NCBI GenBank assembly: GCA_963819475.1
Contig: CAWFWE010000003.1
Coordinates: 1-64,000, forward strand
DNA length: 64,000 nt
Origin: DASUAS01 sp963819475
GTDB taxonomy: Bacteria > Actinomycetota > Acidimicrobiia > IMCC26256 > DASPTH01
Direction: 5' to 3'
The translations under genes were made by a program, and so were the position numbers. The notes under the pieces were generated by a model. It had not been told where the DNA came from and did not search any database. It saw only the letters and a list, made by a program, of their open reading frames with translations. Shown here one piece after another: positions 8,455 through 18,891 of the stretch. Each line of letters starts with the position of its first letter. The stretch's first letter is position 1.

Positions 8455-8460
8455 CCAGGC

Positions 8461-8805
8461 GTGCCCGACTTCGCCGACGACCAGAGCAGCGAGCTGGAGC
8501 GCAAGGCCAAGGCGCTCAAGTTCATGGCCCTGTTCGAGACCTTCACCTACCTGCTGCTGGCGTACTTCTGGCTGGTCGTGCCCAACGACGGGATCAAGGC
8601 GGTGGTCGGGTTCTTCCACGGGCTGGTCTGGATGGCGTTCGTCGCCATGACCGTGATCATCCGGTCCGACATCGGCTGGACGTGGGGCTACACCGCGCTG
8701 GTCGTGCTCACCGGCCCGATCGGAGGGGTCCTGGTGTGGTGGCGGCTGCGCCAGACCCCGCGAGAAGCGCTCGTACCTCACGCATCGCCGTCGGCAGATC
8801 GTTGA
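8461..8805 (+). CDS. DUF3817 integral membrane protein
   Basis: A 114-residue membrane protein with about three helices. The conserved core is LKFMALFETFTYLLLAYFWL, then GFFHGLVWMAFVA and WGYTALVVLTGPIGGVLVWW, the pattern of the small actinobacterial DUF3817 family. Function is unknown. The GTG start lies 6 nt after a TAGCCT box. Its last 98 bp overlap, tail to tail, the end of the AddA-like gene on the other strand. Such an overlap is unusual and may reflect an indel near either 3' end. Confidence 0.78.
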   Translation: MPDFADDQSSELERKAKALKFMALFETFTYLLLAYFWLVVPNDGIKAVVGFFHGLVWMAFVAMTVIIRSDIGWTWGYTALVVLTGPIGGVLVWWRLRQTPREALVPHASPSADR

Positions 8806-11800
8806 CCGGCCGCTCGCGCGCGTCCCGCTCGCCGAGGAACACGAACACGCACTCGGCGACGGGCTCGCCCGTCGCCTGCTCGAGCGCCACCGCGTACGAC
8901 GCGCCCTGGAGTCGGTAGCGGGCGACCTTGGCGTCGAGGTCGGCGTCGTCCCGCCAGGCGTCGGTCTTGTAGTCGACCACGACCAGGCCATCGGACCGGC
9001 GGTACACGAGATCGACGTAGCCCTCGAGCGTCGTGGCGCCGACCGGTGTGGCGACGTACATCTCGCGGCGGAAGCCGTGCGCCACCGCGTCCCTCACCGT
9101 GTGGGTCGCCGGCGCGACGCGCGCCCGTGCCGCGACCGCGCCCTCGCGTCCGATGATGCCCTCGGCCGCGGCCTGCGCCGCCGCGGTGTCGTCGAGCCCG
9201 TCACCGGTGGCGAGGTCGACGGTCTGCAGGACCGCGTGCACCGCGCGGCCGAGCGCGGTGCCGTAGCGGCCCTTGTTCCAGGGCGGCAGCTCGAGGTCGC
9301 GTGGGCCCTTGTGCAGCCCGGGGTCGACCGCCGCCTCCTCCGCGACCTCACGCGCGATCGCGGTCGCGGAGCGGACGCTGCGGCGGGCCCCGCGCGCCAA
9401 CGCGTCGTCGCGTTCGCGCCGCCACTCGGCCCACGGCGGGGGCGTGCCACGCGTGCCGTCGACCGCCGGCGCCACCGCGAGCGGCACCGCGGCCCCATCG
9501 GCGGCGAACGCGCTCCACTCGGGCGCGTCGGCCGCGGCGTGCCACAGCAGCTGCGCGTGCGTCCAGGTGGTCCGGTCGTCGCCCGGCTCCCTCGCCGCCC
9601 GGTGCACCGACACCACGAGGTGGTCGCGGGCGCGGGTCATCGCCACGTAGAGGAGCCGCAGCTTCTCGTGGAAGTCCATCTGCTCGTCGATCGGCGCGTA
9701 GCGCTCGAACTCCTCGGTCGTGACCCGGGCGGAGACCCTCAGCGCGTACGTGTCGCGGTCGTGGGGGAACCGCAGCTGCACGCCGGCGGTGCGCGAATGC
9801 GCCTTGGTGGTCATGCCCGACACGATCGTCACCGGGAATTCGAGCCCCTTGGCGCCGTGGATGGTGAGGATGCGGACCGCGTCGTCGTCGGTCTCGGGCA
9901 GCACCGTCTCGACGACACGTGCCCCCTCGCTGCCCTGGAGGTCGGCCCAGGCGAGGAAGTCGCGCAGGCTGCCACCCTCGGCCTCGGAGAACGCGCGCGC
10001 CTGCTCGATCACGAACCGCACGCGCCGCCACAGGTCGCGCGGTCGGCCGTGGGCGAAGCCGACCTCGAGCACGCGCCGCTCGCGCACGATGCGGTCGAGC
10101 AGCTCGCTGGGCGACAGCCAGAGGCGGGCGTCGTGCCACCGGGCGAGCACCCGGATCGCGTCACCGACCGGGTGGTCGGGCGGCAGCGTCTCCGGCAGGG
10201 GGCGTTGGTGGTTCCAGCGGCCGCCGTGCTGCACCTTGAAGGTGAAGAGGTCGTCGTCGCCGCACCCGAACAGGGGTGATCGCAGCGCGCTCACGAGCGC
10301 GAGCTCGTCGGTGGGGTCGTCAACCGCCTGCAGCACGACGAGCAGGTCGCGAATCTCGCGGGTGCTGTAGACCAGCGACGACGTCTCCGCCCGGTACGGG
10401 ACGCCGGCGGCGTCGAGCGCGTCCTCGAGCTGGCCGAGCGAGGTGCGCGCCGGGAGCAGCACGCAGAGGTCACCCAGTCGACACGGCGCGAACCGCTCGG
10501 TCCCGTCGGTGTCGCGCTGCGAGACCTGCCAGCCCTCGCGCAGCGCACGCCCGATGACCCCGGCGACGTCCCGTGCCTCGCACTCGCGCAGCTCGTCGGC
10601 GGTGGGCTTGTCGAGCTCGGGGGTCGCACCGAGGAGCACGACCGGCGGCCCGGCCGGCGCGGCCTCGCGCACGGGTTCGAGCGCCACGTACTCGGGTTGC
10701 GACTCCGGCTCCGCGACGATGAGGTCTCGGAACACCGCGTTGACGAAGTCGATGACCGGGCGGGCGGTGCGGAAGTTCCGTGTGAGGCGGCAGCGGCGCG
10801 GCGCCGAACGCGGAGCGGGCCCGGAGAAATGCGGCGATGTCGGCGCGCCGGAACCGGTAGATCGACTGCTTGGGGTCGCCCACCACGAACAGCCGGCCCG
10901 GGTCGACCGGCAGCTCGTCCCAGCGGTGCGCGCGCGCGTCGGGCGCACCGGATGCCAGCAACGCGGCGAGGTCGCACTGGATGGGATCGGTGTCCTGGAA
11001 CTCGTCGAGGAGCAGGCGCGTGTACCGCGCCCGCAGGCGCCGCCGGACGTCCCACCCGTGCTCCGGGTCGCGTAGCACCGCTCGGGCCAGCACCAGCAGG
11101 TCGTGGAACTCCAGCTGCCCGTGGCGGCGGCGCTCCTCCGCCTCGCGCAGTGTGAACTGTGCGAGCTCCCACGCCAGGCGCCGCAGGACGACCTCGGCGA
11201 GCTTCGCCGCGGCCTCGTCGACCAGCAGTCGGAGCGCCTTCACCCGGTCGCGCACCGACTCCACCGGGCACGCGGCGGGCCAGTTGTCCTTGCGGCCCTG
11301 GCTGACGCTCCCCTTCGGCGTGCCCGCGGTGAGGAGGCGCAGCTGCTCGTACTCGTCGGGCGCGGCGAGGAGCTCCTCGTGCCACGTGGCCATGTTCCCG
11401 AGCAGTCCCAGCAGCTTGTCGTCGGCCGCCCGGCAGTGCCCCGTGAGCTCGTGCAGCTCGGTGAGCGCGACGAGGACCGGCGCGAGGGCACCGTCGAGCG
11501 GCGGCGGGTCGGGCTCGGGTCCCATGCGCTCGGCGACCAGGTCCCAGTTCGCGTTGCACGCCAGTGCCAGCGTGCGGAGGACGGCGAGGGTCGTGTCGGC
11601 GTTGAGCGCGAGGAGCAGCGTGCGCTCGATCGCGGGGTCGTCGAGCAGCTCGTCGACGAAGCGCGTCCAGCGCTCCTCGAACGCGAGCTGCGACGCGATG
11701 TCGTCGAGCACCTCGATGCGCGGCGGGAGCCCGGCTTCGATCGGGTGCTCGGCCAGGAGCCGCTGCGCGAACGCGTGCAGCGTGGACACCGCGGCGCCGT

Positions 11801-12134
11801 CGAGCTCCTCGAGCGCGAGTGCGGCCCGGGCCGCGGCGACCGCCTCGGTGCCGTGGGCCGCGGCCTCGAGCGCGCGCCGGATCCGGTCGCGCAGCTCGGC
11901 TGCCGCCTTCTCGGTGAAGGTGACGGCGGCGATCTCGCGCATGGGCACGCCGCGACGGGTCACCAGCGCGACGACGCGGTCGACCAACGCCTTGGTCTTG
12001 CCCGAGCCCGCGCCGGCTTCGACGAACAGCGTCTCGTCGAGCCCCTCGACGATCGCCTCGCGCGTGGCGAGGTCCTCGTCGAGGTCGAGGAAGCTCTGCT
12101 GCACGGCGTCGCTCGATTTCTTCTCAGCGGTCAT
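8708..12134 (-). CDS. AddA/RecB-like ATP-dependent helicase-nuclease subunit, one frameshift
   Basis: UvrD-family helicase with a C-terminal PD-(D/E)XK nuclease, for DNA end resection in double-strand-break repair. The ATG at 12134 gives Walker A VEAGAGSGKT, motif Ia VTFTEKAAAELRDRI, Walker B LLLDEFQDTDPIQ, VVGDPKQSIYRFRRADI, motif VI LRLLYVAMTRARDHLVVS and the nuclease motif VVVDYKTDAW near the C-terminus. The frame breaks at about 10786-10800: one extra base separates AFLRARSAFGAAP from RLTRNFRTARPVIDFVNAVF, which are contiguous in the family. Total length is about 1,140 codons. It overlaps the 3' end of the AddB-like gene by 11 bp. The family is clear; the exact subfamily (AddA versus Adn-like) is not. 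Confidence 0.88.
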
Positions 12135-15100
12135 CGCCGGTACCTTCGGAGTCGTCGTCGGCGAGGACCTCGGGTTCGGCGAGCCCGACGTAGCCCCGCA
12201 GCGGCGGTGCGATCCGCTTGCGCTGCCACTCGCGATACCGGTCGCGGGTGCCGCGCGCGTCGGGGTCGGTGTAGCTGCGGATCCGGCGGGTCCAGGTGGT
12301 CGGTGGGTCGACCCGGCACGGGAACACCCCGGCGTCGATGCCGTCGGCGATGGTGCGCAGGACCTCGTCGACGCGGGCGTCGATCTCGGGGGAGAGCACG
12401 AGCTCGGCCCAGCGGAACTGGCCCCGCGTGCTGACGTACCAGTACGCGGCGCCCACGGCCGTGTCGGGATCACCGAACGACGCCCGGGCCGCGTGCGCGT
12501 AGACGGGGAGCTGGAGCATCCGGCCGGCCGCGGTCGGGTCCTCGGGGTCGATGCCGTTCGGGCGACCGGTCTTGTAGTCGATCACCCACAGCCCGCCGCC
12601 GGCGGTGCGGTCGACCCGGTCGGCGGCGCCGCGGAACCGCAGGGCGCGGCCGTCGGAGAGTTGGAGGTCGATGGCGGGTGCGGCGTCGGGGAAGCCGAAG
12701 CGCAGCTCGGTGGCGATGGTGCGCAGACCGAAGCCGGCGCGGGTCCTCGTGTCCTCGCTGAGGAACCGGTCGAGCTCGGCGAGCACCCGTCGTCGGTCGC
12801 GGTGCCAGAACAGCCGGCGGCCGGTGCGGCCCTGCGCCTCGTAGACCTCGAACCGGGCTTCGGCGATCTCGCGCAGGCGGTCGCGATCGGCGTCGGTCCA
12901 CGGCTCCTCGGGCGCGGGCGCACCATCCGGCCGCGCGAGCACCTCGCTCAGGAATTCGTCGAGCGTCTCGTGCACCAGGCTGCCGCGGTCGAGGGGCGAC
13001 ACCTCGTAGCGCTCCTCGGGCAGCTCGGGGATGTCCACGCGCAGGACGTACTCGAGGAGGTACTCGAACGGGTTGGCGGCGTAGGTCTGCAAGCGGGTGG
13101 GCGACACCACGACGTCGCCGTCGGTCACGCGCCCGGCGTCGTACCCGGCCAGGTTGCCGTCGAACCGCGTGAATTCACGGCCGCGGCGCGCCACCACGGC
13201 CTCGATCCCGCGGCGCAACGCGACGTCGACGTCGCGCAGCTCGTGCGTGGTGACCACGCCGCCGGCCCGGGCGTGGTCGAGCAGCGTGCGCAGCCGGTGC
13301 TCCTGCTCGGTGGCAGGAAACTCGACGCGCGCGAGCCCGGCCGCGAACGACGGCACCGGCGTGTACCAGTCGGCGTGGAGCTCGGCGAGGTCGTCGGGGA
13401 CTCGCTCCGTGCTCGCCGCGGCGATGCTCTCGACGAGGAAGCGCGACGGCACCCGCTCGGTGGTGCGGCGCAGGTCGCCGCGGGGGAACAGGAGGATGCG
13501 CTCCTGCGACGCGCTCGCCAGCGCCGCCAGCATCCGACGGTGGTCGTCGTCGACCCGAGCCGACCGCAACGCCAGCGCACCGTCGGTGGCGCGCCGGTCG
13601 GCGTCGGGCAGCAGCGAATCGTCACGCACGCGGGTCGGGAACAGGCCCTCGGCGAGGCCGCACACGAAGACGCGGTCGAGGTCGAGCCCGAGACCGAGCG
13701 CCACGTGGCCCATCAGCAGCCCGTCGCCGAGCCGGCCGACGCGTCCGAGGTCGGCGTCGAGCTCGAGCTCGAGCGTGCGCCGGAACACCGCCACCCCGGG
13801 CGCGGCCTCGACCGCGTCGAGCCCCGCGAGCCGGGCCAACGCGGCTTCGACCTTCTCCGCCGCCTGGCGTTCCACCTCGGGCCAGTCGGCCCGGCGGGTC
13901 TCCGGCGCCAGGTGGTCGCGCACGAGCCCCTCGGCCCAGGCCGCGAGCTCCCGCCACCCCGCGTGGAGGTCGACCGCGAGGTCGTCGACCAGGGTCGCCA
14001 CGAAGGCCTGCAGGTCGCGCGTCGCCGCCAACTCGGCCTCGTAGTGCTCGGGGTGGGGGTCGCGCTCGGTGACGGCGCGCTCCGCCGCCAGCTCGTGCTC
14101 CTGGATGCGCGCGTACCGCTCGAGTCGCTGCTGCCAGTGATCGGCGCCGCGCACGATCTCGGCGACGCGGCTGATCTTCTCCCAGCGGGTTGCGGGCGCG
14201 GGCCGACCGTGATGGAACACGGGTGCCGAGGCGAGCAGGCGCATGACGTCGTGGCGCTGGTAGTCGCGATCGGGGAGCGCGAGCAGGCCCAGCAGCCCAC
14301 GTCCCAGCACGCTGTCGGCGAGCGTGCGCACCGCAGCGCCGTTGTGGCTGATGCCGGCGGCATCGAGCTGCTCGTGCACCAGGCGGGCGTACGGCTCGGG
14401 CGCGCCGTACAGGATCGCCATGCGCTCGAGCGGCACTCCGTCGCGGACGGCGTCGATCACCAGGCGCACCACCGCGCGCACCTCGTCGTCGGGGTCCGAC
14501 GCCGACACGACGCGGGTCGCCGCGGGCAGCTCGACACCGACCTCGGGCACGGTCACCCCGATGCGTGCGAGTGCGTCGCGTACGGGCGCGTCGGCCCGCT
14601 CGCACCCGGTGAGTCCGGCGACGACGGTGACCGGCACGCGCTCGCCGAGCGCGCTCACCAGCGCGGCGGTGGGTCCGGACAGCTCCTGGGGGAGGTGGAG
14701 CACCACGGTGCCGAGGTCGTCGAGCAGCGGCATCCGGGCCTCGACGGCGTCGATCGCCGCGTCCATCAGGTCGCGCTCGTCGTACCACTCGGGCGCCAGC
14801 GCGGCCCGGGCCCGTCGCGTGATCCGCACGACGTCGGCGGCGCGCCGCCCCGTGCGCACGAGCGCGTCGAGCGCGGCGTCGTCGATCGCCGCCAGCTCTC
14901 GGTAGGCGTCGACGAGCGCAGCCTCGGTCGCGGGGTGGTCGGCGACGGGGCCGAAGATCCCCGGTGCCGTGGCCAACACCGCGCGCACGGCCGCGGCGAG
15001 CACCGGGGTGGACACCGGGCGCCGGTGCACGCCCGCGAGGCGGGGGGCACCCAGCAGCTCGGCCAGCCGGTACGCGGTGAGGAACGTCACTCCGGCGACA

Positions 15101-15293
15101 CCGTCGCCACCGGGCGTGACCCTCCCCAGCGTCCCGCCGCGAGCAGCCGACGCGCCGCGACGCCGACGTAGTTCGTGGGCACCACCACCGTGACCGGCGC
15201 CAGCGGGTCGCCGCCCTTGCCCGCCACGACCGCGTCGAACAACGCGCGCGCCGCCGGCTCGCCGTAGGGCACGGGCAGGACGTTGACCGACAT
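12124..15293 (-). CDS. AddB-like exonuclease subunit (inactivated helicase plus PD-(D/E)XK nuclease), one frameshift
   Basis: Partner of the downstream AddA-like subunit. The N-terminus MSVNVLPVPYGEPAARALFD with TVVVPTNYVGVAARRLLA is a helicase-like fold lacking a usable Walker A. RVFVCGLAEGLFPTRVRDDSLLPD is an AddB hallmark. Near the C-terminus, RFRGAADRVDR and LWVIDYKTGRP are the nuclease motif. I do not see the Fe-S cysteine set of classical AddB. The frame changes within a G-rich run at about 15125-15140: GRW continues as GRVTPGGDGVAGVTFLTAYRL if one G is restored. It overlaps the AddA-like start by 11 bp, so the two form an operon. Confidence 0.83.
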
Positions 15294-15316
15294 CGTCCCG
15301 GATCGTACGGCTGCCG

Positions 15317-16441
15317 TCATGCCGCGGTGGGCCCGGCGCGTCGTGGTGGCAAGCCGACCTGTTCGCGTTGTTCGGGGGTGAGGTCGTCGAGGTGGACCTT
15401 GCGCAGGTCTCCGGGCACGTTCGGATTGCCGACCAGGGCGTAGTTGCCGTGGGGGACGAGGTCGGGGTGACAGGTCGTGCACACCGACGCCAGGTCGGAG
15501 ATCTCGTCGCTGCCGCCCCAGGACCGGGGTCGCAGGTGATGGATCTGGAGCCGGTGGCGACGGCCACAGATCCGACAGCCTTGATCGCGTAGCAGCACCG
15601 CCCGCACGATCTTGGGTGAGAGGGCACGGAACCGCTTCCCGATCGCGATCGGGGTGCCGTCGTCGTCGACCAGCACCGGCTCGATGCTCGCGTTGGCCCG
15701 CAGCTGCTCCAACAACGAGTCGGCGATCGGCACCCCCGCGATCTCCGCCGGTCCCGACAAGGGGATCAGCGTCTGCACCACGGGACGCGTCGCGAGGCTC
15801 GGGGCCTCGTCCCCCACTACGGGTTGGTCGCACAACTCGTGGAGCGCGTCGGCGGCCCGGTGCTCGAAGCTGTCCCACGCCTGCCCCTTGGCCGGTGTCC
15901 TCTGCTCGGTGAGCTTGGTGATCGTCGCTTCGAACGTGGCGCCCATCACGTCGGGCAACTGGCCGTGGAGGTGCAGCATGCCTTTGTCCGGTGTCCACCA
16001 CATCCGCAACGACCTCGCCGCATAGCGGGCCCGCGAATCCTCCGTCGACGGTTTCGACGCGTTGCGTGCCAGCCGGGCCAGCTCGACGGGCGCGACCCGC
16101 GGCGCCCGGCGGGCCCACTCCGCGTCGCTCGTCTCGTCGGCCAGCTTCGTGACCGAGCTCAACTGCTCCGCGCTCAGGTCACCCTCATACGCAGCAGCCG
16201 CGATCTCCGGCAACGACTCCAGCGCTCGCGCGGTCTCGAGCTTGTCGCGCACCGTCCGAGCCGACTCACCAGCCGCGTCAACGGTGGGATCCACCTGCCC
16301 GCGCTCGTCGAGCACCCGCAACACCGCGAGCTCCTTCGTGCGCAACCGACGCTGCTCACCCACCAACACGTCGAGCTCGCGGCGCAGCCGGTCCGTCGGC
16401 CAGCACCGCAGCTCGTCGAGGTGATCGGCGATGTCGAACAT
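15317..16441 (-). CDS. DUF222/HNH endonuclease family protein
   Basis: A 374-residue protein. The N-terminal alpha-helical DUF222 region (about residues 10-230) includes GMLHLHGQLPDVMGATFEATITKL. A C-terminal HNH nuclease domain (about 285-340) reads CRICGRRHRLQIHHLRPRSWGGSDEISDLASVCTTCH. Two Cys pairs hold the zinc knuckle, and the HH and downstream Asn/His supply the metal site. These proteins are very abundant in actinobacteria, often as part of mobile or repeat-associated families; their role is unsettled. A TTTGAT box sits 6 nt before the ATG. It lies immediately upstream of addB-like, but only 23 bp away, so read-through is possible. Confidence 0.9.
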   Translation of the reverse strand: MFDIADHLDELRCWPTDRLRRELDVLVGEQRRLRTKELAVLRVLDERGQVDPTVDAAGESARTVRDKLETARALESLPEIAAAAYEGDLSAEQLSSVTKLADETSDAEWARRAPRVAPVELARLARNASKPSTEDSRARYAARSLRMWWTPDKGMLHLHGQLPDVMGATFEATITKLTEQRTPAKGQAWDSFEHRAADALHELCDQPVVGDEAPSLATRPVVQTLIPLSGPAEIAGVPIADSLLEQLRANASIEPVLVDDDGTPIAIGKRFRALSPKIVRAVLLRDQGCRICGRRHRLQIHHLRPRSWGGSDEISDLASVCTTCHPDLVPHGNYALVGNPNVPGDLRKVHLDDLTPEQREQVGLPPRRAGPTAA

Positions 16442-16480
16442 GCACCGATCAAACCACGGGGGTGTGACAGTTATGGGCGC

Positions 16481-17143
16481 CTACGACGGGGTGAGGTTGC
16501 GGGCCTTGGCGGCCGCGACGATCAGCTCGACACAGTCGTCGAACTCGAGCGCGGTGGAATCGAGCACCAGGTGGTAGTGGCTCGCGTCGCGGGCGTCGCA
16601 CCGGTAGAAGTGCTTCACGTACGCCTCGCGCGCACGGTCCGTCTCCTCGAGCAGCTTGCGCGCCTGATCCTCGTCGACACCCTCGAGGCCGACCGCACGC
16701 TGGATGCGTGCTTCGCTCGGCCCGTCCAACCGCACGTGCAGCGCCGACGGTCGGTCGCGCAGGACGATGGCCGCGGCCCGGCCGAGGATGACCCCACCCG
16801 TGGTGTCGGCGACCTGGTGGATGACCCGCTCGGTCTGGTCGCGGAACGCCTGCTCGGGGTGGTCCCCCAGGGACGCGCGCGCCGCAGTGGGGGCGGAGCC
16901 GAACGCGGTGTCGGGCGCGGCCGCCGCCCGGGCCAGGCTGGCGAAGAGTCGACCCAGGCCCGACGTGCGCCGCTCGTCGTGCGCCATGACGTCGGACATC
17001 GGCACCGCCAGCGCCTCGGCGACCGCCACCGGGATGGCGCGGTCGAGGAAGGGCAATTCGAGCTCCTCGGCGACCCGCGGCCCGATGACGCTCCCACCCG
17101 CTCCGAACGACGCCGAGAGCGTGACCACCGGTGCCATCACCAC
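16481..17143 (-). CDS. Cytidylate kinase-like family protein
   Basis: A 220-residue P-loop-like kinase. The N-terminus VVTLSASFGAGGSVIGPRVAEELELPFLDR corresponds to the nucleotide-binding loop and lid start of the cytidylate-kinase-2 family. GGVILGRAAAIVLRDRPSALHVRLDGP and HYHLVLDSTALEFDDCVELI are the family's later blocks. The usual lysine of a canonical GKS loop is replaced by Gly-Ser, as in others of this group. The true substrate is unknown. Three consecutive possible starts exist (GTG 17143, GTG 17140, ATG 17137); the ATG is attractive. It is divergent from the DUF1345 gene. Confidence 0.78.
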   Translation of the reverse strand: MVMAPVVTLSASFGAGGSVIGPRVAEELELPFLDRAIPVAVAEALAVPMSDVMAHDERRTSGLGRLFASLARAAAAPDTAFGSAPTAARASLGDHPEQAFRDQTERVIHQVADTTGGVILGRAAAIVLRDRPSALHVRLDGPSEARIQRAVGLEGVDEDQARKLLEETDRAREAYVKHFYRCDARDASHYHLVLDSTALEFDDCVELIVAAAKARNLTPS

Positions 17144-17187
17144 AGTGTGCCACCAGACTCCCCGCGTCGCGGCGCGAGACTCCGGGC

Positions 17188-17847
17188 GTGGCGATGACGG
17201 CGTGGTTCCTCGAGGCGCAGACGGGCCGCTCCCGCGTCATCGTCGCCGTGGGCATCGGGGTGCTGGCGGCCTTCGCGGCGGCGTGGTTCGCACCCTGGCA
17301 GCTCACGGTGCTCGTCGGCTGGGACGTCACCGCCGTCTGCATCATCATCCCGGTCTGGACCGTGATCTTCGACTTCGACGCCGAGCAGACCTCGGAGTTC
17401 GCCCTCCGCGAGGACAACACCCGCGCCCAGACCCACTTCCTCCTGCTCGGAGCCTCGGTGGTGAGCCTCGTGGGCGTGCTGTTGGTGTTCCTCAAGGCCA
17501 ATGAGGCCGGTCACCCGCACGAGGCGCTGCTGGAGGGCGCCGGGATCTTCACCATCGCGTGCTCATGGGTCCTGGTGCACACCGTGTTCGCGCTGAAGTA
17601 CGCGCACGTGTACTACACGCCACCGAAGGGCGGGATCGACTTCAAGAGCCGCGAGGAGCACCCCGACTACCGCGACTTCGCCTACACCGCGTTCACCGTC
17701 GGCATGACGTTCCAGGTGTCCGACACGGACATCACGCAGCGGGAGATGCGCCACCAGGTGCTGCGCCACGCGATCGTGTCGTTCTTCTTCGGGGCGGTGA
17801 TCCTCTCGACCACCGTGAACGTGATCGCCGGGCTCCTCAATACCTGA
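17188..17847 (+). CDS. DUF1345 integral membrane protein
   Basis: About 219 residues with five transmembrane helices. Family blocks are GWDVTAVCIIIPVW, EDNTRAQTHFLLLGASVVSLVGVL, WVLVHTVFALKYAHVYY and PDYRDFAYTAFTVGMTFQVSDTDI. The last, with the acidic YRDFAY...DTD segment, is the DUF1345 signature. Function is unknown. I chose GTG 17188 because a GAGACT box sits 6 nt upstream; ATG 17194 is two codons further in. The 3' end forms one arm of a strong stem-loop terminator. Confidence 0.82.
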   Translation: MAMTAWFLEAQTGRSRVIVAVGIGVLAAFAAAWFAPWQLTVLVGWDVTAVCIIIPVWTVIFDFDAEQTSEFALREDNTRAQTHFLLLGASVVSLVGVLLVFLKANEAGHPHEALLEGAGIFTIACSWVLVHTVFALKYAHVYYTPPKGGIDFKSREEHPDYRDFAYTAFTVGMTFQVSDTDITQREMRHQVLRHAIVSFFFGAVILSTTVNVIAGLLNT

Positions 17848-17858
17848 GGAGCCCGGCG
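17826..17858. terminator. 14-bp perfect stem-loop at the end of DUF1345, bidirectional
   Basis: The arms at 17826-17839 and 17845-17858 are perfectly complementary over 14 bp (core GGGCTCCTCA / TGAGGAGCCC), with a 5-nt loop ATACC preceded by A. The stop codon TGA lies in the right arm. No U-tract follows, which is common in GC-rich actinobacteria. It separates convergent genes (DUF1345 plus, osmoprotectant-binding protein minus). Confidence 0.7.
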
Positions 17859-17882
17859 CACGTGATGCCGTAACCGCTGAGC

Positions 17883-18785
17883 TCAGCCGAGGCCGTTCGT
17901 CTTCAGGAACGCGCTCGCGACGTCGGACGGATCTTCCTTGTTCTCGCTGATGTCCTGCGACATCTTGTTGTACGCCGCGGTCGTGAGCTTCGCCGAGACC
18001 GCGTTCAGCGTCTTCATCGTCGCCGCCGTGGCCTTGTCCTTCTTGATGACGAAGACCGGGTTGTCGGCCGGCTGGAGGCCCTTGTCGTCGGTGAGCAGCA
18101 CCGCGTCCTTCGGGATCACGCTGCTCCCGGTGAAGAGGAGCGCGACCTGCACGTCGCCGTCCTCGAGCGCCTGCACGGTGATCGGGCCGCCCTCGTCCAG
18201 CTTCTTGACCTCCTTGAACTGCAGCCCGTAGAGCTGCTGCGACTTGTCGCCGAGGCAGAGGGGACGCGTCTCGCACTCGGGTGTCGTCCCGAACACGAGC
18301 TTGGGGGCGACCTTGGTGAGGTCCGAGAGCTTGCTGAGCTTGTACTTCTTGGCCGTGGCCTTGGTGACGTAGAAGCCGTTCACGTCGACCGCGGGCGCCG
18401 GCTTGCTCGCCACGATGCCGGTGCCGGCGAGCTTTCCTCGGAGGGCCTTGTAGGTCTCGGCCGAGTTCGACGTCGGCTCGCCGCCCAGGTAGGTGAGGAG
18501 CGTGCCCTGGTAGTCGGCGTACCCGTCGAGGTCGCCGTTCTCGAGCGCCTTGTAGACGATCTCCGTCGCGCCCAGGTTGTCCTTGAACGTGATGTCGTCG
18601 CCCTTGTTCTCGAGCGCCTGCCCGTAGGCCTGCGAGATGGCCTGGGCACCCGAGAAGTCCTTCGAGCCCACGGTGAGCGACTGGGTCTGGGCCGACGCGA
18701 CGCCGCCGGCGGTGAGGCCCACCACGAGGGTGAGCACGCCGGCCGCGAGCAGCGCCCACGTACGGCGGGAACGAGCATGGATCAT
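17883..18785 (-). CDS. Osmoprotectant (glycine betaine/choline/carnitine-type) ABC substrate-binding protein
   Basis: About 300 residues with an N-terminal signal peptide (WALLAAGVLTLVVGLTAGGVASAQ); no lipobox Cys is evident. The mature start SLTVGSKDFSGAQAISQAYGQALENKGDD and YADYQGTLLTYLGGEPTS match the OpuCC/ProX-like fold of osmoprotectant binders. FGTTPECETRPLCLG contains a Cys pair likely bridged outside the cell. LFTGSSVIPKDAVLLTDDKGLQPADNPVFV follows. I start at ATG 18785 (MIHARSRRTW). It is downstream of the two permease genes on the same strand, so it is probably the third gene of that unit. A close paralogue lies at 49860-50789. Confidence 0.88.
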   Translation of the reverse strand: MIHARSRRTWALLAAGVLTLVVGLTAGGVASAQTQSLTVGSKDFSGAQAISQAYGQALENKGDDITFKDNLGATEIVYKALENGDLDGYADYQGTLLTYLGGEPTSNSAETYKALRGKLAGTGIVASKPAPAVDVNGFYVTKATAKKYKLSKLSDLTKVAPKLVFGTTPECETRPLCLGDKSQQLYGLQFKEVKKLDEGGPITVQALEDGDVQVALLFTGSSVIPKDAVLLTDDKGLQPADNPVFVIKKDKATAATMKTLNAVSAKLTTAAYNKMSQDISENKEDPSDVASAFLKTNGLG

Positions 18786-18891
18786 GCCAAGAGTCCTTCG
18801 TTGAGTGGGAAGAGCCATTTGCCTACCCCGGGACGTGCCGGCGAAACGTTAGTGAACCGGTCGGCTTTTGTCCGGTCGGTCCCGCAGTCGA

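Noticed and set aside
10870..15171. A 1,433-codon open frame on the plus strand
   Set aside because: It is antisense to the AddAB-like genes, is Arg/Ser/His-rich low-complexity sequence without motifs, and is an artefact of high GC content.
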